From positions 124,001-188,000 of the forward strand of contig JAWKYD010000005.1 of assembly GCA_041396685.1 (NCBI GenBank): a stretch of DNA of 64,000 bases, given 5' to 3'. Position 1 is the stretch's first letter. The number at the start of each line of letters is the position of its first letter. The notes under the pieces were generated by a model. It did no database searches. It was not told the DNA's origin and was given only the letters and a program-made list of their open reading frames with translations. Positions 7,737-15,598 of this stretch are shown piece by piece. The position numbers were made by a program, and so were the translations under genes. This stretch comes from JAUIAI01 sp041396685. Lineage in GTDB: Bacteria > Pseudomonadota > Gammaproteobacteria > Burkholderiales > Burkholderiaceae_E.

Positions 7737-8438
7737 ATGAGCAAGCCCACCACGACCCAACCGTCGCGTCGACGCCTGAAGCCACTGCTGTGCGCGGTGG
7801 CGCTGACCGGCCTCTTCGTACAGGCGACCCCGTCGCTCGCGCAGGTAACCATCTTCGAAAAGCCGCCGACGGCCGACGAGTTGCGTCGCGCCCTGCGCGG
7901 CGGTGCCGCGGCCGGCCCGCAGATCCGCAGCACGCCCAAGGCATTCAATCCCCTGCCCGAGCGGCCCAGCGGCGTGCGCACGCGTGGCATCGTCTGGAAG
8001 CAGCAGGACCAGGGTCTGCCGGCCAATACGGCGCAACAACCGACCCCTGCCGCGCAGACCGCCAATGCCCCGACCGAGCAGGCGCTCGGCTACAGCGGCA
8101 GCTCGCCGGCGGCCGGCATGCCGATCAATTTCGCCTCGGGCAGCGCGAACATCGAGCGCGATTCGTACGGCTTCATTCAAACGGTTGCCGAGGTCCTGCG
8201 CAGTGACCCCTCCATGCGCCTCATCATCGAGGGCCACACCAACTCCACCGGCAGCTACAACCGCAACATGGTGTTGTCGTGGGAGCGGGCCATGGGTGTG
8301 TATCGCGTGCTGGTCGAGGAGTTCGGCATCGAGCCGACCCGCCTGCAGCTGTCGGGCAAAGGCCCGAGCGAGCCGCTGCCCGGCACCGCGCCCGCCGATG
8401 GCTCCAACCGCCGTGTGCAGTTCCGCCTGAACGGCTGA
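7737..8438 (+). CDS. Exported OmpA-domain protein closing the curli-like cluster
   Basis: The ATG at 7737 has GGAG upstream and gives a signal peptide (KPLLCAVALTGLFVQATPSLAQ). Of 233 residues, the first 115 of the mature protein are proline-rich and low in structure. The C-terminal OmpA/MotB domain is clear: MPINFASGSANIERDS, then IIEGHTNSTGSYNRN, LSWERAMGVYRVLV, GKGPSEPL and the final NRRVQFRLNG. This domain binds peptidoglycan non-covalently. The conserved position after the second subunit gene suggests a wall-anchored periplasmic or outer-membrane component of the same system. Confidence 0.82.
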   Translation: MSKPTTTQPSRRRLKPLLCAVALTGLFVQATPSLAQVTIFEKPPTADELRRALRGGAAAGPQIRSTPKAFNPLPERPSGVRTRGIVWKQQDQGLPANTAQQPTPAAQTANAPTEQALGYSGSSPAAGMPINFASGSANIERDSYGFIQTVAEVLRSDPSMRLIIEGHTNSTGSYNRNMVLSWERAMGVYRVLVEEFGIEPTRLQLSGKGPSEPLPGTAPADGSNRRVQFRLNG

Positions 8439-8444
8439 ACCTGC

Positions 8445-8483
8445 GCCCGATCTGGCGACGCCCGCAGCGCCGCCAGATCGGGC
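8445..8483 (+). terminator. 13-bp perfect inverted repeat after the OmpA-domain gene
   Basis: GCCCGATCTGGCG (8445-8457) pairs exactly with 8471-8483 across a 13-nt loop, 7 bp after the stop codon. It probably ends the cluster transcript, although no T-run follows. Confidence 0.6.
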
Positions 8484-8836
8484 TCCCGGCCAGCACGGCG
8501 GCGAATCACCCGCCCGCAGCACCCGCCCGCAGCACCCGCGCCGATCGCACACCGCGATCCGCGCGGGTTGCGCGTTTGGCAGACGGCCGACGCGCCTTGG
8601 TCACGTCGCGGGTCGGTGACGCCGATCTGCCGCGCGAGTCACTTCGACACCATCCCAACGAATCTCGCCGGCCCCCCGGCGATCGTGCGCGACATCGTTC
8701 AGGGACCCGGGATGCCCTCGTTCAGAGACCCGGGGCGATCTCGTACAGCGACCCAGGCTGCCCTCGTTCAGCGGCCCGCGATGCCCTCGTTCAGAGACCC
8801 GGGGAAATCTCGTTCAGCGACCCGGGGCAATTTCGT
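8484..8836. other. Gene-free convergent spacer, mostly repeats
   Basis: This lies between the OmpA-domain gene (plus) and the dehydrogenase (minus). Around 8510-8537 the word CACCCGCCCGCAG is repeated. From 8695 it is filled by a tandem 23-bp repeat (separate entry). No credible gene is present. Confidence 0.5.
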
Positions 8837-8855
8837 TCATCGACCCGGGGCAATT
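8695..8855. repeat. Seven tandem 23-bp repeats running into the dehydrogenase gene end
   Basis: Seven units of exactly 23 bp begin at 8695, 8718, 8741, 8764, 8787, 8810 and 8833. The consensus starts TCGTTCAGNGACCCGGGG and ends in a variable 5-mer. The last units are the most alike. A partial eighth copy starts at 8856. The last unit includes the stop codon and final residues (EIAPGR) of the minus-strand dehydrogenase at 8837-9814, so the array appears to have grown outward from that gene end. There are no unique spacers. Confidence 0.85.
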
Positions 8856-9814
8856 TCGTTCAGCAGCGGCTCGCCCCGGCCCAGCCGGCCGATGTTCTCG
8901 GCGATCGCATCTGCCCGTGCGGCCATCATGTTCTCGGTCCAGCCCGAGACGTGCGGAGTCATCAATACGTTGGGCAGTTGGTGAAACGGTAGGGCCGAGG
9001 GCAGCGTCGGCTCTGGCCCGCGCGGATAGCGCCACCAGACATCGATCGCCGCCCCGCCGAGCCGGCCGTTCACGAGCGCACCGTAGAGCGCCGCCTCGTC
9101 GATGACATCCGAGCGCCCGACATTGACCAGAAACGCCGTGGGTTTGAGGCGCGCCAGCCGCGCCGCATCCAGCAGGTTCCGGGTCTGCGGCGACGAAGGC
9201 AGCGTGACCGCCAGATAGTCGGCGGCGCCGAGCAACTCGTCGATGCGCTCGGGGCCGCCCACGAAGGAGACGCCCTCCGGTGGCGAATGCCCGGCGCGGC
9301 TGCGGATCGCGCACACCTGCATGCCAAAGCCCCGGGCGCGCGGCGCGAGCGCCTGGCCGATGTGGCCGAACCCCAGAATTCCAAGGGTCTTGCCGGCCAG
9401 ATCGGGCCAGAGCGGCGGCGCGGGCTGGTCGACTGCGAACTGACTCTGCCAGCGCCCTTCGCGCAGCGCTCTGTCCACGCCAAGGAACGATCGACTGAGC
9501 GCGATCATGGTGCCGAGCACGTATTCGGCGATGCTCGATTCGTGGCCGTAGACATTGGCCAGACGCGCGCCGGCCGGGAGCGACGCCTGCTGGATCCGGT
9601 CGAGTCCGGCCCCGGGCGCCTGCAACAGCCGCAGGGCAGGTTCGGCGGCCGCCATCGCGGCATCGAAGCGCATCGAGACCAGGACATCCGTGCCGGGCAA
9701 TGCGGCCACGGCTTCGTGGTCGGCGGCCGTGGCAAGCTCACAGGGCATGTTGAGCCGCCGCACGACGTCGTCGGCGAGCCGGGTCGCGACCTTGCCGACG
9801 AACAGGACCTTCAT
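8837..9814 (-). CDS. D-2-hydroxyacid dehydrogenase (NAD-dependent)
   Basis: This is a 325-residue D-isomer-specific 2-hydroxyacid dehydrogenase. The nucleotide-binding motif GILGFGHIGQALAPRA is near residue 145, NVGRSDVIDEAAL is the signature with the catalytic Arg region, and MTPHVSGWTENM supplies the catalytic His. It would reduce a 2-oxoacid or oxidise a D-2-hydroxyacid in the cytoplasm; the substrate is unknown. It follows an aminotransferase of the glyoxylate type by 22 bp, so a hydroxypyruvate/glyoxylate-type role is plausible. Its last codons lie in a tandem 23-bp repeat array. Confidence 0.85.
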   Translation of the reverse strand: MKVLFVGKVATRLADDVVRRLNMPCELATAADHEAVAALPGTDVLVSMRFDAAMAAAEPALRLLQAPGAGLDRIQQASLPAGARLANVYGHESSIAEYVLGTMIALSRSFLGVDRALREGRWQSQFAVDQPAPPLWPDLAGKTLGILGFGHIGQALAPRARGFGMQVCAIRSRAGHSPPEGVSFVGGPERIDELLGAADYLAVTLPSSPQTRNLLDAARLARLKPTAFLVNVGRSDVIDEAALYGALVNGRLGGAAIDVWWRYPRGPEPTLPSALPFHQLPNVLMTPHVSGWTENMMAARADAIAENIGRLGRGEPLLNEIAPGR

Positions 9815-9836
9815 CGCGGCGGTCGGGACGGCGGGA

Positions 9837-10988
9837 TCAGGCGACCCGCCGCGATCGCTCGTCGGCCACGACCCGCAGCGCCTGATGCAGATTGGCTACC
9901 GTGCGATCGATGTCGCCGAGCTTGTCCAGACCGAACAGGCCGATGCGGAAGGTGGAGAAACCCGGCGGCTCGTCGCAGCGCAAGGGCACGCCGGCGGCGG
10001 TCTGCAGGCCAAGCGCGAGAAAACGCCGCGACGACTGCAGTTCGGGGTCGTCCGTGTAGCTGACGACCACGCCCGGTGCCTGGAAACCCTCGGCGGCGAC
10101 GCTGCGATAGCCGAACTCGCCCAACAATGCGCGCACCCGACTGCCGAGCTCCCATTGGGCATCGGCAGCCCGCTCGAGTCCGAACGAACGGGTTTCGAGC
10201 ATGGCGTCGCGCACGCGGGTCAGGGCGTCGGTGGGCATGGTCGCGTGATAGGCGTGAGCGCCGTCCTCGTAGGCCTTCATGATGCCGCGCCAGCGCTTCA
10301 GGTCGGCCGCGTAACTGGTGCTGGTGGTTTCGCCCAGGCGTTGCGCGGCACGCGCCGACAGCATGACCAGCGCCGCACAGGGCGGCCCGCTCCAGCCCTT
10401 CTGCGGCGCCGAGATGAGGACGTCGATGCCAAGCGCCTGCATATCGACCCAGACGGTGCCCGAGGCGATGCAGTCGAGCACGAACAGTCCGCCCACCTCG
10501 TGCACGGCGTCGGCCACCGCGCGCAGGTAGTCATCGGGCAGGATCATGCCTGCGGCGGTTTCCACGTGCGGCGCGAACACCACCTGTGGTCGATCGCGGC
10601 GAATGGCGTCGACCACCTCGGCCAGCGGCGCCGGCGCAAACGGTGCCGTCGCCGAGGCATTCACACGGCGCGCCATGAGCACGGTCTCGCTGGCCGGAAT
10701 CGATCCGGCCTGGAAGATCTCCGACCAGCGGAAGCTGAACCAGCCATTGCGCAGAACCAGGCAGTGCTGACCGGTGCCGAACTGGCGCGCCACGGCCTCC
10801 ATGCCATAGGTGCCGCCACCGGGCACGATGGCGACCGAATCGGCGCGATAGGTTTCACGCAGCACCGAGCCAAGATCGAGCATGACCTGCTGGAAGCGGC
10901 GCGACATGTGATTCAGGGCCCGATCGGTGAATACCACCGAATACTCGAGCAGGCCGTCGGGATCGACGGCCGGATTCAGGCCAGCCAT
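9837..10988 (-). CDS. Class V aminotransferase (alanine/serine-glyoxylate type)
   Basis: The 383-residue protein has a PLP fold type I layout: the cofactor loop GGGTYGMEAVARQ, the Asp-containing segment GLFVLDCIASGTVWVD, and the Schiff-base lysine in ISAPQKGWSGPP. The C-terminal small domain ends FRIGLFGLDKLGDID, a sequence typical of the alanine-glyoxylate/serine-pyruvate aminotransferase group. It probably interconverts an amino acid and glyoxylate or another 2-oxoacid. It appears co-transcribed with the downstream hydroxyacid dehydrogenase, which could reduce the oxoacid product. Exact substrates are not readable. Confidence 0.85.
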   Translation of the reverse strand: MAGLNPAVDPDGLLEYSVVFTDRALNHMSRRFQQVMLDLGSVLRETYRADSVAIVPGGGTYGMEAVARQFGTGQHCLVLRNGWFSFRWSEIFQAGSIPASETVLMARRVNASATAPFAPAPLAEVVDAIRRDRPQVVFAPHVETAAGMILPDDYLRAVADAVHEVGGLFVLDCIASGTVWVDMQALGIDVLISAPQKGWSGPPCAALVMLSARAAQRLGETTSTSYAADLKRWRGIMKAYEDGAHAYHATMPTDALTRVRDAMLETRSFGLERAADAQWELGSRVRALLGEFGYRSVAAEGFQAPGVVVSYTDDPELQSSRRFLALGLQTAAGVPLRCDEPPGFSTFRIGLFGLDKLGDIDRTVANLHQALRVVADERSRRVA

Positions 10989-11097
10989 GGGCTGTCTCCA
11001 TAGACGTTTGCCTCAACAGGCTGTCAATGGTACGTCCAATGGCGGGCCCGGGGGGCCAAGACGGCACTCACGAGTGGTCGCCGTGGCCGCGACAGGC

Positions 11098-11970
11098 TCA
11101 GTTGGATTCGCAGCGACCGTCGGCGTTGGGCCTGAAACAGAACTCGCCCACCAGCGAACTGCTCTCCCAGGGCACCTGCGCATTGCGTGTCTCGCGCATC
11201 ACCGAGACCCGCACGCGCTTGAACAACGACTCGACGGGCAGACCAGGCTGACGAAGCTGGCTGGCGAGCGCACGCGTGAAGACGCTGTTGCGCGAACCCG
11301 CGCCGTCGGCGGCCAGGGCCCCCGGCGAGGTGGAAAAGGCCACCACGGTGCCACGCGGTGCGATCTCGGCCGAGAAACCCGGTGACATATCGCTGTCGAG
11401 ACCTCGGGTACGTTTTCCCAACAACAGATTGGGCGGGGTGCGGCAGGCGTCGACGATCACGAAATTGACGCCGTCACGCAACTGCGAAACGGCGTCGACG
11501 ACCTCGGAGAGCACGAGCGCGCGGCGGTCGAGTTCCTGTTCGTCGCTGATCGAGAGATCGACCGGCACCAGATAGTTGCGGCCACGGTACTGGGTGCCGT
11601 GGCCGGCGAAATAGAAGGCTCGCACGGCGGCGCCCCGCGATGCGATCAGCCAATGGCGCAGGGCCTGGATCATGTCGCGCAGCGAGCCGTTCTCGAGCAG
11701 CGTGACATCGAAGTTGAGGTCTTGCAGCGTGCCGGCCACCAGGCGGGCGTCGTTGACCGGATTGCTGAGCGGCGCGACGCGATAGTCGGCGTTGCCGATC
11801 ACGAGCGCCACCCTCGGGCCGTCGGCCTGCGCCAGCGCCCGCCGCGGCGCGAGCGCGGCGGCCAGGCCGGGCAGGACGAGGGCACCGGACAGCGCCCGGG
11901 CCGCCGCGCCCAACAGGCGCCGCCGGATCCGGGCAGATCCTTTTTCGCGGACGACGAAGTTGGCGGACAT
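11098..11970 (-). CDS. Exported caspase-family (C14) protease in a sigma-factor operon
   Basis: The protein has 290 residues. The N-terminus carries IRRRLLGAAARALSG and a hydrophobic stretch ending APRRALA, which looks like a Sec or Tat signal. The caspase domain begins RVALVIGNADYRVAPLSNP; the catalytic His is in FYFAGHGTQYRG and Cys in FVIVDACRTPP. A second conserved motif, VVAFSTSPGALAADG, is also in place. It lies 14 bp downstream of the anti-sigma gene, so sigma, anti-sigma and protease form one operon. The protease may be a regulated output, or may act on the anti-sigma factor; neither is shown by the sequence. Confidence 0.85.
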   Translation of the reverse strand: MSANFVVREKGSARIRRRLLGAAARALSGALVLPGLAAALAPRRALAQADGPRVALVIGNADYRVAPLSNPVNDARLVAGTLQDLNFDVTLLENGSLRDMIQALRHWLIASRGAAVRAFYFAGHGTQYRGRNYLVPVDLSISDEQELDRRALVLSEVVDAVSQLRDGVNFVIVDACRTPPNLLLGKRTRGLDSDMSPGFSAEIAPRGTVVAFSTSPGALAADGAGSRNSVFTRALASQLRQPGLPVESLFKRVRVSVMRETRNAQVPWESSSLVGEFCFRPNADGRCESN

Positions 11971-11984
11971 GATGGGCGAGCCGC

Positions 11985-12653
11985 TCAGCGGACCATTGGC
12001 TTGTGATCGAGCACCCAGCTGGCCAACACACCGTCGGACTGCAGCCGGCGTGCGGCGGCCTCGAGCCCCTGCTCGGAGCCATGCAGGAAGTACTCGCCCA
12101 GTGTCGTCGGGCCGTCGACGATCGCCAGGCCCGTGTCGGACAGGGCCTCGCGCATCTGTCGCTCGGTGACGCTGTCCACGAACATCACGCGGATGACGGG
12201 GACCGGCTCGACCTTGACGGCCGCCCGATAGACGGTCTGCTCGTGACCCGCCTGTTCATTGACCAGGTAGCCGATGCCGATCGTCTGAGCCGCCAGCAAC
12301 GCCGCCAGCGCCATGCCCATGCGCGGCGTCAACAGAGAGACGCACCAACGCGAGACCCGCTCGGAGAACGATTCCGGCGTCGACATCGGCGCCGCGTGCA
12401 CCGGCGCCTCGTCGGCGCGCACCCTGGCCAGCAACTTGGACCAACCGATGTCGGCCGGAACCTCGTCGGCGCGGCGCGCGAGCGTATCGGCGATCGAGCG
12501 GTCGAAGGCGAGCTCGTCCTGCCGTTCCGAGAGCTGGGCCTGGACCCATTCGCGATCGTCGTCGGACAAGGTGTCGTTCAGATACCAGGGCAGGAGCTCG
12601 TCGAGCCGGGCCGGGTCGCGTTCGATCTTGGTCAGTACGCGGGAGTCGTTCAT
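11985..12653 (-). CDS. Membrane anti-sigma factor, zinc-motif-less type
   Basis: The 222-residue protein starts with an anti-sigma-like helical domain (ELLPWYLNDTLSDDDREWV) that lacks the His-Cys-Cys zinc site of ZAS proteins. One membrane helix follows around residues 110-130 (MGMALAALLAAQTIGIGYLV). The C-terminal 90 residues would be periplasmic and contain VIRVMFVDSVTERQMREAL and SDGVLASWVLDHKP. It begins 4 bp after the ECF sigma gene. By position and architecture it holds the sigma factor inactive until an envelope signal arrives. The identification rests mainly on operon context. Confidence 0.72.
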   Translation of the reverse strand: MNDSRVLTKIERDPARLDELLPWYLNDTLSDDDREWVQAQLSERQDELAFDRSIADTLARRADEVPADIGWSKLLARVRADEAPVHAAPMSTPESFSERVSRWCVSLLTPRMGMALAALLAAQTIGIGYLVNEQAGHEQTVYRAAVKVEPVPVIRVMFVDSVTERQMREALSDTGLAIVDGPTTLGEYFLHGSEQGLEAAARRLQSDGVLASWVLDHKPMVR

Positions 12654-12657
12654 GATG

Positions 12658-13233
12658 TCAGTCCTCCCCGCCCAGTCGCGTCTGTACGCAGGTCTTCAGG
12701 TTCTTGCGCGCATGGAACAGCCGCGTCTTGACGGTGCCCTCTGGCACCGACTGGATGGTGGCGATCTCGCCCAGCGCCATGCCCTCGAAGAACACCAGCT
12801 GGATCGCCTCGCGTTGGGCGTCGTTCAACTTCTCGATGCACTCGCGCAGCACGATGCTCTCCTGCTGGGCTTCGATCTCGCCCGCGACGTCGGCATCCGG
12901 GTCGGCGAGCGTTTCGGCATAGTCGTCGACATCCTCATGGATATCATCGGCGGCCCGCAACGTGGACAAGACCTTGTACTTGGCGATGCCGAGCACCCAG
13001 GTGGAAAAGCGCGATTCGCCGCGAAAGCGGTCGGGGTGCTTCCAGATTTCGAACAATGTGTCGGACATGACGGTCTCGGCAGCCTCTTCATTGCGCAGCC
13101 GGGCCATGGCAAACAGGAAGATCCGGCGCGCGAGTCGATCGTGCAGCTCGCGAAGTGCTGATTCATCGCGTCGGCCGATGCGCTCGAGGAGCGCTCGTGC
13201 CTCGTCGTGGGTCAGTTCCGCGGGCTTTCTCAT
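12658..13233 (-). CDS. ECF-family RNA polymerase sigma factor
   Basis: This 191-residue protein has sigma region 2 (about residues 25-95: ETVMSDTLFEIWKHPDRF, SRFSTWVLGIAKYKVLS) and region 4 (about 130-185: LNDAQREAIQLVFFEGM, then PEGTVKTRLFHARKNL as the recognition helix). The acidic linker DDIHEDVDDYAETLADPDAD joins them. It heads an operon with an anti-sigma factor and a caspase-like protease. Targets are unknown; the operon's own promoter is a likely one. Confidence 0.92.
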   Translation of the reverse strand: MRKPAELTHDEARALLERIGRRDESALRELHDRLARRIFLFAMARLRNEEAAETVMSDTLFEIWKHPDRFRGESRFSTWVLGIAKYKVLSTLRAADDIHEDVDDYAETLADPDADVAGEIEAQQESIVLRECIEKLNDAQREAIQLVFFEGMALGEIATIQSVPEGTVKTRLFHARKNLKTCVQTRLGGED

Positions 13234-13323
13234 CGCGTATGTCGTTCGCCGGGTGGGTTCGGTTCAATCAGAATCGGGCTGCAACACAGTCTAACCTTTG
13301 CGGTCGGTGGCTTGCTGCCGATT

Positions 13324-14631
13324 TCAAATCGCGAAACGTTCGGCCTGCGCGCGCAGCAGGCCGAAGGCCAGCGGCGCCGGCGGATCGGCGAAATCGGCGA
13401 ATCCGATCGGCTGCCCGGCCGCCACCGGCCTGGCCAGCCGCCGATCGGCACAAAGGTAATACGGACACAGATCGGTGACGCCGGCGCTGGCCCGCAGTTC
13501 GCCGTGTACGAGTCCGATCTGGTGATGGTGCGGATCGCTGATTTCCAGATGCGTACCCGCCGGAAGGTCGTTGCGCGCGATGGCCACCAGCGTGACCACC
13601 GGGCGCGGCCGAATGTCGACCGTCGCACGTGAGTCGCGCGCCGCCAGCAGGATGTTCAGCGGCGCCTCGACCCCGAGCAGATGGCGTGGATTGGCGATCA
13701 TGGCCGCCCTGCCGTTGCGTGCCACCACATGACCCTTGTCGGCGAGCATCTGCCAGGTGGCATCGTCATCGGTGGCCACGGTGACGAACACCCCGCCGGC
13801 AAAGCTCATTTCGCCGCGGCGACGCAGGGCATTGAAAACATCGATGCGTGCGCCGGCACCAAGCAGGCCGCCGTGCTCACGATGCTGGAACAGGTCGGCG
13901 AGTTCGGTCGGATGTGCGAGCGGCGCATGCAGGTCGGGGCGGTCCGGCGACAGTGCCAGCGCGTTGGCGACGACGCCCATTTCGCAGAGATCGGCGACCG
14001 TGCGACGGGGCAGGCCGTGGTGCACGAGGTAACGATGCCGCGCCGGCAGGCCGTCGCGGACCGACGGGCCCCTCTCGGCGGCCAGGACGTCGAGCAGTGC
14101 GCCGGCGTCGACGCGCCGATCCCGCCAGCTCAGCGAGCCGTCGTCGTCGAGCACGAAATCGTGCTCGCTGGCCTTGCCGGCGGCGAGCAATTCGAGTCCG
14201 AGAGCTCGCGCCCACCCAACAAGCTGCATCAGCAGCGAAGGCTGATCGCCATCGACCGGTGTGCAGACCTTGCCGCGCTCGGCGAAACGGGCCGCCAGCT
14301 CGGGACCGACCGTGACATCGAGTTCCTTGGAGACGAGCACCAGATGCCAGTCACGCTGCAGCGCCGCAAGCGCATGGCCGGCGGCTGCCTCGACATGACC
14401 GGTCGCCTCGACCAGCACATCGGCCGGTGACCCGAACTCGTCGAGCGTGGCGACGACCGCGGCGCCGGTATCGGCCAGCATCGCCCGCGCCCGCGCAGCG
14501 GCCGCGGAATCCGGCTCGACCACGGCGACCACGTGCAGCCACGGCAGACGGCGGCGGCGCGCGAGCAGAGAGCGCCCGAACGCCCCGGCGCCGGCCAGCA
14601 CCACCCGCACCGGTTCGATGGCGGCGCTCAT
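13324..14631 (-). CDS. Homoserine-dehydrogenase-like NAD(P)-oxidoreductase with SAF domain
   Basis: The ATG at 14631 overlaps the stop of the upstream hydratase gene by 4 bp (ATGA). The 435-residue protein starts with a Rossmann fold (VRVVLAGAGAFGRSLLARR) and contains VLVEATGHVEAAAGHALAAL, as in oxidoreductases related to homoserine dehydrogenase. The C-terminal part (about 340-430) has VAIARNDLPAGTHLEISD and YYLCADRRLARPVAAGQPI, matching an SAF-like domain. Members with this layout are poorly characterised. Coupling to acyl-CoA enzymes suggests it acts on an intermediate of the same pathway; the substrate is unknown. Confidence 0.72.
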   Translation of the reverse strand: MSAAIEPVRVVLAGAGAFGRSLLARRRRLPWLHVVAVVEPDSAAAARARAMLADTGAAVVATLDEFGSPADVLVEATGHVEAAAGHALAALQRDWHLVLVSKELDVTVGPELAARFAERGKVCTPVDGDQPSLLMQLVGWARALGLELLAAGKASEHDFVLDDDGSLSWRDRRVDAGALLDVLAAERGPSVRDGLPARHRYLVHHGLPRRTVADLCEMGVVANALALSPDRPDLHAPLAHPTELADLFQHREHGGLLGAGARIDVFNALRRRGEMSFAGGVFVTVATDDDATWQMLADKGHVVARNGRAAMIANPRHLLGVEAPLNILLAARDSRATVDIRPRPVVTLVAIARNDLPAGTHLEISDPHHHQIGLVHGELRASAGVTDLCPYYLCADRRLARPVAAGQPIGFADFADPPAPLAFGLLRAQAERFAI

Positions 14632-15446
14632 CGCGCGCGGGCTCCGGCCAGCGCATTGCGGTATGCCTCGATGCGCGCCCGCAAACCGGGCCGCGCCGCC
14701 GAGCGCACCAGAGCGGCCAGGTCGGCATCGGCGAGGTCGGCGCGACTGGCACGGTTCAATGCGCCCTGGGTGTCGCGATCGACGGACGGAGGTCGCGCCA
14801 GCCGGGAGGACCAGTCGTCTTGCGCGGCAAGGCGCTCCGGTGCCGCGCTCGCGCCCTCGACCGGCCGCTCGCGGCCGCCGGCCGGCGCCTCGCCATCGGA
14901 CTCGGCCTCGCCGGCCTGCGCCCATCCGTTGGCGAAACCACTGGCCAAGGCCTCGCCGGCCCCGACCGTCTGCGCGAAAGCCACCCAGCGCCGGGCGCGA
15001 TCGGTGCCGACACGGTCGGCCAGACGCCGCGTGCCGAGCACCAGACCGAAGCCCGCACCGGGAAAGCGAAAGCGCGCGCCAGCGCGCAGCCAACGCTCAT
15101 CGCAGGCAGCAAACAAATCGGCGCCGGCGCCGAAGGTGCTGCCCTGGGCGATCGCGGCGGTGCGCACGGGTGCCAGCCAGATGCGCTGCAGGAACTGCTC
15201 GATGGCGACGAAGCGCCAAAGAAGCGCGCCATCGTCGAGCGAATTCAGATCGGCGAGGTCGAAACCGGTGCACAGATGCCGGCCCTCGCCCACGAATGTC
15301 ACCGTGTGCACGCTGCGATCGGCAAGCGCGCTCTGCAAGGCCTCGTCGGCGGCCGCCACCAGCGCCGGCGACAGCGCATTGCCACGGCCCGGCACGGCCA
15401 GCGAGATGATCGCCAGTCCGTCGTGACGATCGGTGTTCACCGACAT
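14628..15446 (-). CDS. Enoyl-CoA hydratase/isomerase family protein
   Basis: The 272-residue protein has the crotonase fold. The oxyanion-hole segments are visible as GRGNALSPALVAA and GRHLCTGFDLADL, and as AQGSTFGAGADLFAACDER. A Glu at the position of the second hydratase catalytic residue is not obvious in FPGAGFGLVLGTRRLADRV, so isomerase, decarboxylase or another crotonase activity is possible. AGGAG precedes the ATG. It is translationally coupled to the SAF-domain oxidoreductase and follows the CoA-ligase gene, and so belongs to the acyl-CoA island. Confidence 0.82.
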   Translation of the reverse strand: MSVNTDRHDGLAIISLAVPGRGNALSPALVAAADEALQSALADRSVHTVTFVGEGRHLCTGFDLADLNSLDDGALLWRFVAIEQFLQRIWLAPVRTAAIAQGSTFGAGADLFAACDERWLRAGARFRFPGAGFGLVLGTRRLADRVGTDRARRWVAFAQTVGAGEALASGFANGWAQAGEAESDGEAPAGGRERPVEGASAAPERLAAQDDWSSRLARPPSVDRDTQGALNRASRADLADADLAALVRSAARPGLRARIEAYRNALAGARAR

Positions 15447-15598
15447 GGAGGGCTCCTCGCAATCGAAAGGCCGTCGAAAACCCCGGGGTTCCTGAAGGGT
15501 TCTCGACGAGCTCGTGGCCGGGACGGTCGCACCCGTGGCAACGGGTGACGACCACCATCGTGCCGCCGAAAATACCGGAGTCTAACGGGCCGTCGCCA

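Noticed and set aside
8695..8855. CRISPR array
   Set aside because: The repeats are directly tandem without unique spacers, and no cas genes are present.
8568..8984. Plus-strand small protein over the 23-bp repeats
   Set aside because: The translation is just the out-of-frame repeat, with no ribosome site.
14632..15093. Extended N-terminus for the SAF-domain oxidoreductase
   Set aside because: The extra residues are Arg/Gly-rich antisense-type sequence overlapping the hydratase gene. The ATGA start at 14631 begins exactly at the Rossmann strand.
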